Assembly (NCBI RefSeq): GCF_015645445.1 | Contig: NZ_JADOGI010000069.1 | Coordinates: 1-45,083, forward strand | Reading direction: 5' to 3' | DNA: 45,083 nucleotides | DNA from: Nonomuraea cypriaca | Lineage (GTDB): Bacteria; Actinomycetota; Actinomycetes; Streptosporangiales; Streptosporangiaceae | Shown: one piece after another, positions 33,333-42,100 of the stretch | Layout: the number at the start of each line of letters is the position of its first letter | Numbering within the stretch: position 1 is the stretch's first letter | Made by a program: the position numbers and the translations under genes | The notes under the pieces: generated by a model | Told to the model about the DNA's origin: nothing | The model's input: the letters and a program-made list of their open reading frames with translations, nothing else | Database searches by the model: none

Positions 33333-34319
33333 ATGAGGTATGCGGGACTCGCGCTCGCGTTCGTGTCCTCGTTTTGTTTCGCGTTCTCGGGGCCCATGGC
33401 CAAATACCTCATCGCGGCTGGACTGGCGCCGATCGAGGCGGTCTGGACGCGGATGGCGGGCGCCGGGCTGCTGCTCGTGGCCGTGCTGGTCGTGGTGAAG
33501 CCGCGGGCGCTGCGCATCCCCCGGTCGAGGCTGCCGTTCTTCGGGCTGTACGCGATCATGGCGGTGGCGGGCGTGCAGTCGCTCTACTTCGTCGCGATCA
33601 CCCGGTTGCCTGTGGGGATCGCGTTGCTGCTGGAGTTCATGGCGCCGGTGATGGTGGTGGCCTGGGTGCGGCTCGTACGCAAGGTAAGGCTCGCCCCGGC
33701 CGCGTACGTCGGCGCGATCGTCGCCGTCGTGGGCCTGGCCATCGTCGTGGAGGCCTGGCAGGGGTTGCGGCTGGACGCCCTGGGACTGCTGCTCGGGCTC
33801 ATGGCCGGGGCGTGCTGCGCCGGATATTTCCTCATGAACGATAGCTTCGGCGACGACGTGGACCCGCTCGGACTGATCGCCTGGGGCATGATCGGGGCGG
33901 CCGTGGTGCTGATCCCGTTCGCCCAGCCGTGGAACATCCCCTGGGGCGCCTTCACCGTCTCCGCCACCCCCGCCGCGGGCGGGCAGACGTTGCCGGTGCT
34001 GGCGGCGTACTTGTGGATGGTGCTGATCGCGACCGTGATCGCGTACATCCTGGGGGTGAACGCCGTGCGGCGGCTGTCGGCCGCGGTGGGCGCCACGGTC
34101 GCCTCGCTGGAGGTCATCGGCGGCGCGGTGGTGGCGTGGGCGCTGGTCGGCGAGACGCTGGGCGCGCTGCAGATCGTGGGCGGCCTGATCGTGCTGTCCG
34201 GCGCGCTGCTCGCCCAGACCGCCACCGCCAAGGTGCAACCGGCTCCCGCGCCGGTCCCCGAGGCGGAGCCGCTCACCACACCGGGGGGCGAAGCGGAGCC
34301 GGTCACCTCGCCGGGCTGA
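33333..34319 (+). CDS. EamA-family drug/metabolite exporter
   Basis: 328 residues. Ten hydrophobic helices arranged as two EamA repeats. The first begins MRYAGLALAFVSSFCFAFSGPMAKYL, with the typical IEAVWTRMAGAGLL and YFVAITRLPVGIALLLEFMAPVMV. The second has a similar VAYILGVNAVRRLSAAVGATVASLEVI and VVAWALVGETLGALQIVGGLIVLSGALL. Predicted to export small metabolites or amino acids (RhtA/DMT type); the substrate is unknown. The tail beyond helix ten (about 300-328) is Pro/Glu/Ala-rich. The ATG at 33333 has only a weak ribosome site. The last codons fall in a 3'-flanking tandem repeat. Confidence 0.88.
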   Translation: MRYAGLALAFVSSFCFAFSGPMAKYLIAAGLAPIEAVWTRMAGAGLLLVAVLVVVKPRALRIPRSRLPFFGLYAIMAVAGVQSLYFVAITRLPVGIALLLEFMAPVMVVAWVRLVRKVRLAPAAYVGAIVAVVGLAIVVEAWQGLRLDALGLLLGLMAGACCAGYFLMNDSFGDDVDPLGLIAWGMIGAAVVLIPFAQPWNIPWGAFTVSATPAAGGQTLPVLAAYLWMVLIATVIAYILGVNAVRRLSAAVGATVASLEVIGGAVVAWALVGETLGALQIVGGLIVLSGALLAQTATAKVQPAPAPVPEAEPLTTPGGEAEPVTSPG

Positions 34320-34428
34320 GGTGCGGGACGGGTTCAGGGGCCGGGGCGAGGCGCGGGACGGTTTTCAGCGGCCGGGCTGAGGCGCGGGACTCAGCGGCCG
34401 GGCTGAGGCGCGGGACGGTCTTCAGCGG
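34311..34428. repeat. 26-31-bp x 4 tandem repeat after the exporter gene
   Basis: Four units starting at 34311, 34341, 34372 and 34398 share ccgggctgaggcgcgggac and a variable cagcgg tail. The first unit includes the exporter stop codon, so the array probably grew by copying the gene end. Confidence 0.85.
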
Positions 34429-34438
34429 CGTGGATGGC

Positions 34439-34807
34439 TCAGGTCACCGGGGTGAGGCGCAGGACGGTGGAGTCGCGGGCCCAGCGTTCGGTGAGGTGGT
34501 CGCTGTCGCGGGCGTTGAGCCGCTCCTTGGCCAGCACCGCCACGGCGTCCGCCGCGGCGGCCTGGTCGACCACCGAGACCGCCGCCTCGAACTCCACCAG
34601 CCTGGCCCCGTTGTCCTTGCTCCGCAGCGTGACGCGCACGCGGCTGAGCGACTCCAGGCCGGGCAGTCGCTGCTCCTCGCCGCCCGTGACGAGGTAGATC
34701 GAGCCGTCGTGCCAGGCGTGCCAGGCCAGTCGTGGCCGGTCCAGAGTGAGCCAGAGGATGCCGGACTTCTTGGCGCCCTCCTGGATGGCCGAGGTCTGAT
34801 CGCTCAC
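34439..34807 (-). CDS. Hypothetical split-barrel-like protein
   Basis: 122 residues starting MSDQTSAIQEGAKKSGILWL, then WHAWHDGSIYLVTGGEEQRLPGL and VTLRSKDNGARLVEFEAAV. I recall this as a conserved actinobacterial protein with a pyridoxamine-phosphate-oxidase-like split barrel. Cofactor residues are not evident, so the function is unknown. The C-terminus (TERWARDSTVLRLTP) is typical of the family. It starts with GTG 34807. Confidence 0.75.
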   Translation of the reverse strand: MSDQTSAIQEGAKKSGILWLTLDRPRLAWHAWHDGSIYLVTGGEEQRLPGLESLSRVRVTLRSKDNGARLVEFEAAVSVVDQAAAADAVAVLAKERLNARDSDHLTERWARDSTVLRLTPVT

Positions 34808-34866
34808 AAATGAGACTGTACGCGGCGGAGGCTGAACCGTCGCCCCGGTGATCCCGTAGCACGGGC

Positions 34867-35556
34867 ATGCGCCCGACCCCTCTCATCCTCCTCCTGGCCC
34901 TCGTGACCGCCTGCGGGAGCGCCACGACCACGGCGGCACCGGCCGGCCGGCCCGCCGCGCCGCTCGAATGCGCCTCGGAGCCGCCCACGGGCCGTTTCGA
35001 CACGGAGGTGCTGTATCAGGTCCATCTCGACTACCGGCCGTACGAGACGCCGGAGGAGCTCGCGCGGGAGGGCGCGGAGGTGGTGGTCGTGGGCCGGGTG
35101 ACCGGCCGGCTGTCCGGACCCGTGGTCGAGGAGGGCATCCCGGGCTTCGAACGCGCCGTGCCGACCGGTACGCGCGGGTGCTGCTGTTCTTGACCTCCTC
35201 CCCTCGTGCACGAGAGGGATTCCAGTCCTCGCGAACCGGACCTTCCTGCTTCATCGGCGACAGCCCTCACCACCATCCCGGAGGATCACAGTGACCGGTC
35301 TTACATGGCCTCCACAGGCTTCACATCCCGCCAGCCCGGCGGTAGACCCGCCAGGCTTGGTCATCGCCTGGCAGACGAGAGTAAAGATAGCACCAGCGTC
35401 GTACCGTAGGCGTCCGATCGCCGAGGCGCGGACGGGACCGGGCGCGCGGTCGGCGGCCGGACCGAGTTGCCCGCTTTGCCCGGCTGGAACGAGCCGTGCG
35501 GCATCGACGGGGTCGTCGCCCGCCTCCAGGCGGCCGGGCTCAAGCCCGCCCAGTAG
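34867..35556 (+). pseudogene. Decayed lipoprotein gene broken by a transposon remnant
   Basis: The 5' part (ATG 34867) encodes a lipoprotein signal peptide MRPTPLILLLALVTAC with lipobox LVTAC, then PYETPEELAREGAEVVVVGRVTG and PGFERAVPTGTR. From memory, intact relatives continue VLLFL. Here an apparent 2-bp excess or 1-bp loss near 35175 shifts the frame to GCCCS and a stop at 35193, while VLLFL is readable in another frame. An IS200/IS605-like remnant follows (about 35190-35410). The family's C-terminal end is then readable again up to TAG 35554-35556 (VGGRTELPALPGWNEP, then AARLQAAGLKPAQ-like). An internal segment also seems lost, so the gene is not functional. Confidence 0.68.
35190..35410 (-). 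mobile_element. IS200/IS605 (IS1341-type) remnant with orphan omega-RNA-like right end
   Basis: Read on the minus strand, the stretch ends with GAAGCAGGAAG, a hairpin of ccctcgtg and cacgagaggg (35201-35218), then GGAGGAGGTCAA. This is the pattern I associate with the 3' end of TnpB-linked IS elements, where omega-RNA is encoded. A 37-codon minus frame (35364-35251) reads like a fused start and tail of TnpB (GLAGCEACGGHVRP). It fits an internal-deletion derivative without a transposase. The left boundary (near 35395-35410) is approximate. Confidence 0.6.
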
Positions 35557-35577
35557 CGTGCCCAGTAGCGTGTTCGC

Positions 35578-36510
35578 ATGCGCTCACGTCGATCTGTGCT
35601 GGCCGTGCCCGGCAGCAACCCCAAGTTCCTGCAGAAGGCCCAGACCCTGCCCGCCGACGAGGTCTTCCTCGACCTGGAGGACTCGGTCGCGCCACTGGCC
35701 AAGGAGGAGGCCCGCGCGAACATCGTGACCGCCCTGCGCGAGGGCGACTGGTCAGGCAAGACGCGGGTGGTCAGGGTCAACGACCTCACGACGCAGTGGA
35801 CGTACCGGGACGTGATCGAGATCGTCGAGGGGGCGGGGGAGTTCCTCGACTGCCTGATGCTGCCCAAGGTGCAGGACTCCACCGAGATCGTCTGGCTCGA
35901 CACCCTGCTCACCCAGATCGAGAAGACCATGGGCTACGACGTCGGCCGCATCGGCATCGAGGCGCAGATCGAGAACGCCCGCGGCCTGGTCAACGCCGAC
36001 GCCATCGCCGGGTCGTCGAAGCGCCTGGAGACGCTCGTGTTCGGCCCCGCGGACTTCATGGCGTCGATCAACATGCGCACGCTCGTCGTCGGCGAGCAGC
36101 CGCCCGGCTACGAGGAGGGCGACGCCTACCACTACATCCTCATGCGGCTGCTCATGGCCGCCAGGATGCACGACCTGCAGGTGATCGACGGCCCCTACCT
36201 GCAGATCAAGGACATCGAAGGCTACCGGCGGGTCGCCATGCGGTCGGCGGCGCTCGGGTTCGACGGGAAGTGGGTGTTGCATCCCTCCCAGATCGAGGCG
36301 GCCAACGAGGTGTTCTCGCCGTCGCAGGAGGACTACGACCACGCCGAGCTCATCCTGGAGGCGTATGACCACTACACCTCGGTCGAGAAGCGCGGCGCGG
36401 TCATGCTGGGCGACGAGATGATCGACGAGGCCTCGCGCAAGATGGCGCTCGTCGTGGCCGCCAAGGGGCGGGCGGCCGGGCTGGCCCGTACGAAGAGGTT
36501 CACACCTTGA
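35578..36510 (+). CDS. CitE-like acyl-CoA lyase (HpcH/HpaI family)
   Basis: 310 residues, a TIM-barrel Mg2+-dependent lyase of the citrate lyase beta / malyl-CoA lyase family. RRSVLAVPGSNPKF carries the CoA-binding Arg, EVFLDLEDSVAP the metal Asp/Glu region, VRVNDLTTQWTYRD the second Arg, GIEAQIENARGLVN the metal Glu, and FGPADFMASI the metal Asp. KWVLHPSQIEAANEVFSP is the conserved C-terminal loop. It most likely cleaves or makes malyl-CoA-type thioesters; the exact substrate (L-malyl-, beta-methylmalyl- or citramalyl-CoA) is open. ATG 35578 lies 22 bp after the decayed lipoprotein. The 3' end overlaps the convergent DUF6529 gene by 11 bp. Confidence 0.9.
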   Translation: MRSRRSVLAVPGSNPKFLQKAQTLPADEVFLDLEDSVAPLAKEEARANIVTALREGDWSGKTRVVRVNDLTTQWTYRDVIEIVEGAGEFLDCLMLPKVQDSTEIVWLDTLLTQIEKTMGYDVGRIGIEAQIENARGLVNADAIAGSSKRLETLVFGPADFMASINMRTLVVGEQPPGYEEGDAYHYILMRLLMAARMHDLQVIDGPYLQIKDIEGYRRVAMRSAALGFDGKWVLHPSQIEAANEVFSPSQEDYDHAELILEAYDHYTSVEKRGAVMLGDEMIDEASRKMALVVAAKGRAAGLARTKRFTP

Positions 36511-37045
36511 AGCCGATCGCGGTGAAGAACCAGAACGACGAGGTCAGCCAGAGCCCGACCAGCGCGGTGAACGCCAGCCCGCCCAGCACGGGCAACGTCC
36601 AGCCGGGCGCGTCGCGCTTGGGCAGGGCCAGCATCTTCGCGGTGAACACGCCGTAGAAGAAGCAGCCGAGCAACGAGTGGGCGAGCACCCGCGGCACGTC
36701 GTACTGCAGGCCGAGGGCGTAGAGGCAGTGGAAGGCGACGGGGATCGTGAGCAGGAACGCGATGCGGCCCGACCAGCGGTGCACGCCGGCCGGGATGTCG
36801 ATCCCCAGCTTGCCCCACATCGACAGGGCCGACACGACCTGTACGAACGCCAGCACGAACGCGCCCGTCGTCAGCCACACCTTCATCGGCAGCGCCGCGG
36901 AGAAGCCGGCCACGCCGACCGCGAACCCGGTGGGGGTGTGGGCCCGGCCGTAGACGCCGAGCGCGAGCACCACGAGGCCGCCGGTCAGCAGCGGCACCAG
37001 GAGCGTGGTCAGGCCGCGAACCGGCCGCTGGTGGATGGCGGTCAT
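36500..37045 (-). CDS. DUF6529-type membrane protein, possible haem-binding four-helix core
   Basis: 181 residues from ATG 37045, overlapping the previous stop as ATGA. Five or six hydrophobic helices. GVHRWSGRIAFLLTIPVAFHCLYALG and VPRVLAHSLLGCFFYG place several His residues in helices at spacings seen in b-type membrane cytochromes (HRWSGR; HCLY; AHSLLG). It may thus bind haem and pass electrons, as in cytochrome b561-like families; this is inference. The overlapping upstream gene encodes a secreted or anchored protein, implying that they work as a pair. The upstream extension in the same frame is not used. Confidence 0.78.
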   Translation of the reverse strand: MTAIHQRPVRGLTTLLVPLLTGGLVVLALGVYGRAHTPTGFAVGVAGFSAALPMKVWLTTGAFVLAFVQVVSALSMWGKLGIDIPAGVHRWSGRIAFLLTIPVAFHCLYALGLQYDVPRVLAHSLLGCFFYGVFTAKMLALPKRDAPGWTLPVLGGLAFTALVGLWLTSSFWFFTAIGFKV

Positions 37046-37794
37046 TGCATCTCCTCGATGAAGCCGTCGACGTCCTTCGGGTAGAGCGTGGTGTCCTCGA
37101 GGGTCACGGGGGCGGTCGGCTGCCCGCTGTCCAGCTCGGGAACGTCGAGTTGCTCCTCGTTCATGAAGGCGGTGCCCACCTGGTAGTAGCCGCCGTTCGG
37201 GTTCTTGATCATGATCCAGCCGGCCCGGAACTTGGCGCCTCTGACGACCGCCGTGGCCCGGTACAGGCCCGACGGCTTGACCACGGTGGGGGCGACGAAG
37301 CTCCACTTCTTACCGCCGACGGTGACCGAGCCCGCGGCCTCACCGCCGGCCAGTTCTGCCGTGACCTTGGAGCGGGCGTTGGCCACGCCCTTCAGGTTCA
37401 GCTCGCCCGCCGACTCCTGGCCCTTGAACCAGGTCTCGATCCGCCCGTCGCAGAAGTAGCCGACGGCCTTGCCGTTCCTGATCGAGATCGCGATGAGGGC
37501 GCCGTTGCCCTTCACCCGCCCGCCGTAGTCGGCCTTGACGATCTTCTTCGGCGCGGTCTGTGCCGGTGAGGGGGACGGCTCGGCGGTGTCGCCGGACGCC
37601 TCGGGGGTGGTCTCGGACGGTTCGGCGGTGTTCTCGGGCGCCTCGGCGGTGGTCTCCTCCACGGCCGGAGCTTGCGCTGCTGTGCCGGCGGCCTCTTCGT
37701 TGGCCGCGGGTGCCGCGGTGACGCTGGCGACACCGAGCCCCACGGCGAGCACTGCTCCCGCCGCGAGGGTGATGACAGGTCCCAGCCTTGACAT
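37042..37794 (-). CDS. Secreted or anchored protein paired with the DUF6529 gene
   Basis: 250 residues. N-terminal signal sequence or anchor (LGPVITLAAGAVLAVGLGVASVTAAPA), then an Ala/Glu/Thr/Pro-rich linker (about 30-85). A beta-rich domain follows, with YGGRVKGNGALIAISIRNGKAVGYFCDGR, WFKGQ, VTVGGKKWSFVAPTVVKPSGLYRA and PNGGYYQVGTAFMNEEQLD. One Cys is seen in the mature domain. I do not recognise a named family. ATGA overlap with the following membrane-protein gene indicates a two-gene operon. The ATG at 37794 is the first in-frame start before the signal sequence. Confidence 0.72.
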   Translation of the reverse strand: MSRLGPVITLAAGAVLAVGLGVASVTAAPAANEEAAGTAAQAPAVEETTAEAPENTAEPSETTPEASGDTAEPSPSPAQTAPKKIVKADYGGRVKGNGALIAISIRNGKAVGYFCDGRIETWFKGQESAGELNLKGVANARSKVTAELAGGEAAGSVTVGGKKWSFVAPTVVKPSGLYRATAVVRGAKFRAGWIMIKNPNGGYYQVGTAFMNEEQLDVPELDSGQPTAPVTLEDTTLYPKDVDGFIEEMQ

Positions 37795-37894
37795 GGACTG
37801 CTCCCAGGGTCGAAATCCCGTACGCCTCCGAGCATCCGCCTAAATAGGGGGGCCGTCTGTGAACTAATGCGCATCGGATGGACAGAATGAAGGG

Positions 37895-38890
37895 ATGCAC
37901 GAAAATCCAGGGCCCTACCCCTCGTTCGGCACGCCTCCGCCGCCCGGCCATCCCTTTCCGCCGGTGCCGCAACCGCGATCCTGGTTCGTGCCGGTCCCCA
38001 GCGGCGCGCGCTACGACCACCTCGCGAGGATCCCCGGGGCCAAGCCGTGGCGGGCCATCGTCGGCACGCTCCTCATCGCCGTCGGATTCGTCGCGGTCAG
38101 CGCCGTGGTGCTGGTCGCGGGCATGGTGGTGGCGACGCTGCTCGGCATCTCCATGCCGCTCGAGCCCACCGGGGCGCTCTTCGGCGACCCGGTGCTGAGC
38201 CTGGTCGTGGCGCTGCTCGGCATCGCGCCGATGCTCCTCCTCGTGTTCGGCACGGCCGCGCTCGTCCAGCGCCGCCGTCCGGGGAGCCTCTCGTCCGTGG
38301 CCGGCCGGCTGCGCTGGTCCTGGCTGCTTGGCTGCCTGGGGTTGAGCGTGCTGGCGCTGGTGCTCGGGCAGGTCACGCAGTTCCTCGCGCTGTCGCTTAC
38401 CGGCGAGAAGTACGACATGTTCGGCTGGGTCGGCTGGCAGGCGTTCCTGCCGCCGCTGATCGCCATCGTGCTGCTGGTGCCGTTCCAGGCGGCCGCCGAG
38501 GAGTACGTCTTCCGCGGGTGGTTCGTGCAGGCCCTCGGCGTGCACGTACGCAATCCCATCTGGGCCATCCTCATCGGGTCGGCGCTGTTCGCCTCTCTGC
38601 ACGGGTACGGATGGGCGGGGCTGGCCGACGTGTTCGCGTTCGGGGCGGTGATGGCGTGGCTGGTGGTGCGTACCGGGGGGCTGGAGGCGGGCATCGCGCT
38701 GCACGTCATGAACAACATGCTCGCCTTCGGGCTGAGCGCGGCCACCGGTCAACTGGAGGGCGCCCTGATTCAGGAGACGGTGGCGGTGCCCTGGCAGTCA
38801 TTGCTGGGGAGCGTGGTGCAGCTCGGTGTGTACGCGTTTAGTGTGTTGTATCTATCCAGAAAGCGGTCAATAAGCACTATTTCGGGATAA
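37895..38890 (+). CDS. CPBP-family intramembrane metalloprotease
   Basis: 331 residues. A Pro-rich cytoplasmic N-terminus (1-50) leads to about eight membrane helices. The CAAX-protease/bacteriocin-processing signature is complete: EEYVFRG (Glu202, Glu203, Arg207), SLHG (His236), and HVMNN (His270 and the following Asn pair). Predicted to cleave proteins or peptides within the membrane. Such proteins act in prenyl-peptide processing, bacteriocin immunity or signalling; the target is unknown. ATG 37895. The gene is separated from the Asp-box gene by 212 bp that contain the palindrome at 39053. Confidence 0.9.
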   Translation: MHENPGPYPSFGTPPPPGHPFPPVPQPRSWFVPVPSGARYDHLARIPGAKPWRAIVGTLLIAVGFVAVSAVVLVAGMVVATLLGISMPLEPTGALFGDPVLSLVVALLGIAPMLLLVFGTAALVQRRRPGSLSSVAGRLRWSWLLGCLGLSVLALVLGQVTQFLALSLTGEKYDMFGWVGWQAFLPPLIAIVLLVPFQAAAEEYVFRGWFVQALGVHVRNPIWAILIGSALFASLHGYGWAGLADVFAFGAVMAWLVVRTGGLEAGIALHVMNNMLAFGLSAATGQLEGALIQETVAVPWQSLLGSVVQLGVYAFSVLYLSRKRSISTISG

Positions 38891-39027
38891 GTCCGGCTAG
38901 ACGTGTCGGGAATCTCGCTAGAGAGGTCTCGCTATTCCGGCTCAACCATGCTGGTCTGGATCCTGTGAGACGGCGAGGGATTCCCGGAGGTGTCCGCCCG
39001 GTGAGGACATGACACGACGCATCAGCC

Positions 39028-39039
39028 CTTAACGGTGAT
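39028..39039 (+). promoter_or_regulatory. Second copy of the 12-bp motif cttaacggtgat
   Basis: Exact match to 33301-33312, placed 64-75 bp ahead of the Asp-box gene start. Two genes with this upstream motif may share a regulator; the evidence is limited to the exact match. Confidence 0.3.
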
Positions 39040-39052
39040 CGACCTTCTGGAA

Positions 39053-39066
39053 CGGTCCGCGGACCG
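39053..39066 (+). promoter_or_regulatory. Perfect 14-bp palindrome upstream of the Asp-box gene
   Basis: cggtccgcggaccg is fully self-complementary and lies 37-50 bp ahead of GTG 39103. A dimeric-repressor operator or a transcript hairpin are both possible. Confidence 0.45.
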
Positions 39067-39102
39067 CTCCTGCACGACTAGCTCGACGAGGAGGTACGGC
39101 GC

Positions 39103-42100
39103 GTGGCCTCCGGCCCCAGCGAACCGCCACCGCGACCGCCGGGTGACGACCCGCGTCCCGAAGACGCGTCGGAACCGCATTCCGCCCAAGAGCCCAGGAT
39201 CAGCCACTCACCACCCGGTCCCACTGACGACCGGGCCAGAGGGCTGCCCCTGACCTCTCCGTGGGGCATGCCGCCCTTCACCGCGCCCATCCCGGAGGAC
39301 GAGCCGCAGGAACCACCCAAGGGGCGCAGGCCGTACAGTTCGCCGACGGCCGAGCCCGAGGCCGAACCGCGGCGCCGGCCCCGCCGCGTCGTCAACCGCC
39401 CGGACAAACTCGTCGCCTCGGGCCCACCCCGCTCAGAAACCGCCCCACCGGGCTCTGAATCGGGCCCGCCCAGCTCTGAATACGGCCCGCCCAGCTCTGA
39501 AACAGGTCCAGAAACAGGCCCGTCGCGTTCAGAGGCCGGCCCGGCCCTTTCAGAAACGGGCTCGCCTTCAAAGGTCGGCCCCCTCTCTTCCGAAGTCGTC
39601 CTGCCCCGCTCGGAGGAGGAAGAGGAAGAGGCGCCCGGGGAGCTTGAGACGCGGCCCGAGCGCGACGTCCGCACGCTCCCGTACCGCCTGGTGGTGCCCG
39701 CCAAGGAGAGCGCCGGTGAAGAGGCGCCCAGGGAAGAGGCGCCCGGGGAAGAGGCGCCCGGGGAAGAGGTGCCCGAGGACGAGGCGCCCGGGGATGAGCG
39801 GCCGGGGGAGGCTGCGGAGGTGGAGGAGGTGCGCCGGGTCGGGCGGCCGCCGGCGGGGCGGCCCACGAGGCCCGACCTCCTGGTGGCGACCGGCACGCCG
39901 CGCCCAGGCGGGTCGAGCGGCAGGCATCACCGCGGCCCCGCCCCCGCCGCCGTACGCAGGTCCAGCCCCGTACACCATCGCAACAGGGCCGCCCCGATCG
40001 CCCTGTCCCTGGCCGTGGCGCTCCTGGTGGCCACCGGCGTGCTGGTGTGGCAGTGGAGCGGCACAGAGACCCCGAGCCTGCGCCTGGAGGCAGGCACCGG
40101 ACGTTCGGGCGACGAGCTGTTCACCGTCCCCGCCTCGGGCGACGGCACCGTACAGAAGCTCAACGACATGACGTCGGTGGGCCGCGCGGTGGTGGCGGTC
40201 GGCAGCGACACGACGAGCCCGACCCCGCGCCCGCTGTTCCTGTTCTCGCCGGACGGTGGCAAGAACTGGCGGCTCGGGCAGGTCAGTGGCGTCTCCACGC
40301 CCACGGTCCAGCGCGTGGTCGGCGGCGACGGCCGGTGGCTGGCCAGCGGTGGCGACGGCCAGGCGGGCGAGCTCGGCCTGTGGACCAGCGCCGACGGGCT
40401 CAGCTGGGCGGCCGTGGAGGCGCCGGGGCTGGCCGCGTTCCGGACAGGTGACCATATTTACGACATCGCCAGGACGGCGTCCGGGTTCGTCGCCGTCGGG
40501 CGTACGACCGGAGAGGACGGCGGCACCGGTCCCGCGGCCTGGCGCTCGGGCGACGGCAGGACCTGGGACCGCGTCGAGACCAGGGGGCTGGAAGTACGGG
40601 AGCTCAGGGCGGTGGTCGCCCAGGGCGACACGGTCGTGGCCATCGGGCAACCCGCGGTCGGCGAGGGATCGCGGGTCGTCCGCTCGGCCGACGGCGGCCG
40701 CAACTGGCAGGTGACCGGCTTCCAGCTCCCCGAGGCCACGCCGCGCACCGGGACGCTGGCCGTGCTGCCCAAGCGGTTCGTGCTGGTGCCGACGCGGCAG
40801 CGGACGATCGCGGGCGACGTACGCGTCTACTGCTCGCCGACCGGCGCGCAGTGGTCGCAGTGCGGGTCCATCGGCGACCTGAACGGCCAGAGCCCCGGCG
40901 TGGAGTCGCTGATCTCCTACCAGTCGGGCGTCGCCGCGATCGCGCAGGCCGGACTCGGCAGGTATTCGGTGCTGACCACCAAGGACGGGCGCGGCTGGGC
41001 CAAGCGGGCCGACCTGGACGACCTGTCGGGCGCGACGCTGCGCGGGTTCACGATCGCCGAGGGCGGCACCCTGTTCGCCGGGGGCGACCAGGCCGCCTCC
41101 GACGTCGACAACCAGCTCGTGCTCATGACCGCGCCGCCGCGCGGGGAGGCGTCCCGCGTGCCGCTCGGCCGGGTGGAGGGCCTGACGCGGGTCGAGCGCG
41201 AGACGACCGGTCTGGCCGGTTTCGAGGGCAGGTACGTGGCGGTCGGCACGGCCTCGGGCGACGCCGGCCTGTGGACGATCAAGGACTGGCAGCGCTGGAA
41301 GTCGATGAGCATCGGCGGCGCCGGGCGGCAGCGGCTGGAGGACGTCGCGCACGGCGCCCGCGGCTGGCTGGCCGTCGGCGGCACCGAGACGAACGTCGCC
41401 GTCACCGACCCCCTCCTCGTCACCTCCACCGACGGCGAGAGCTGGAAGAACGTGAACGTCGCCGGCGACCTGGCCCGCGACGCCGGCCACCCGTACCTGG
41501 GCACCCACGTGGTGACCGCGGGCGAACACGGCTACGTGCTGGCCGGCGAGCAGAAGGACCCGTCGGGCGAGGTGAGCGCGGTCATGTGGTTCACCTCCGA
41601 CCTGCGCAAGTACACCAGGTCGAAGAAGCTGCCGCAGGGCGGCTCCGGCGTGCGGATCCACGACGCAATCGGAATCTCGGGCGGGTTCGTGGCGGTGGGC
41701 GGCTCCGGGTCCGGCGACAAGGAGAGCAGCGTGGTGTGGTACTCGGACGACGGTCTCAACTGGACCGCGCACGAGCGCGTCGCCCCGGAGGGCGCGACAT
41801 CGGCCGGACTACGGCAGGTCACGACTTATCAGGACGTCACGACTGATCAGGACAAGGTGGTGGCCATCGGCACGGCGCTGGCGGGAGGTTCCCGGCGGGC
41901 CTTCGCGGCGGTCTCCGGCGACGACGGCGCGACGTGGGAGACCGCCTGGCTGCCCGCCGACCAGGCGGCGGCGGTGTACGACCTGGCCGCGGCGAAGGAG
42001 GGACTGGTGGCCGTGGGCTGGCACGGCGTTCCCGGTGAGGGCGACAGCGCGGCCTGGACCTCGCAGGACGGGTTGTCGTGGAACCGGATGGCGCTGACGA

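Noticed and set aside
39048..39080. SigE-type promoter (GGAAC) before the Asp-box gene
   Set aside because: ggaac is present but no CGTT/CGTC element is at 16-18 bp. The palindrome there is a better explanation.
39568..41772. 734-residue minus-strand frame opposite the Asp-box gene
   Set aside because: Shadow of the repeat protein; low complexity with no start signal or motif.
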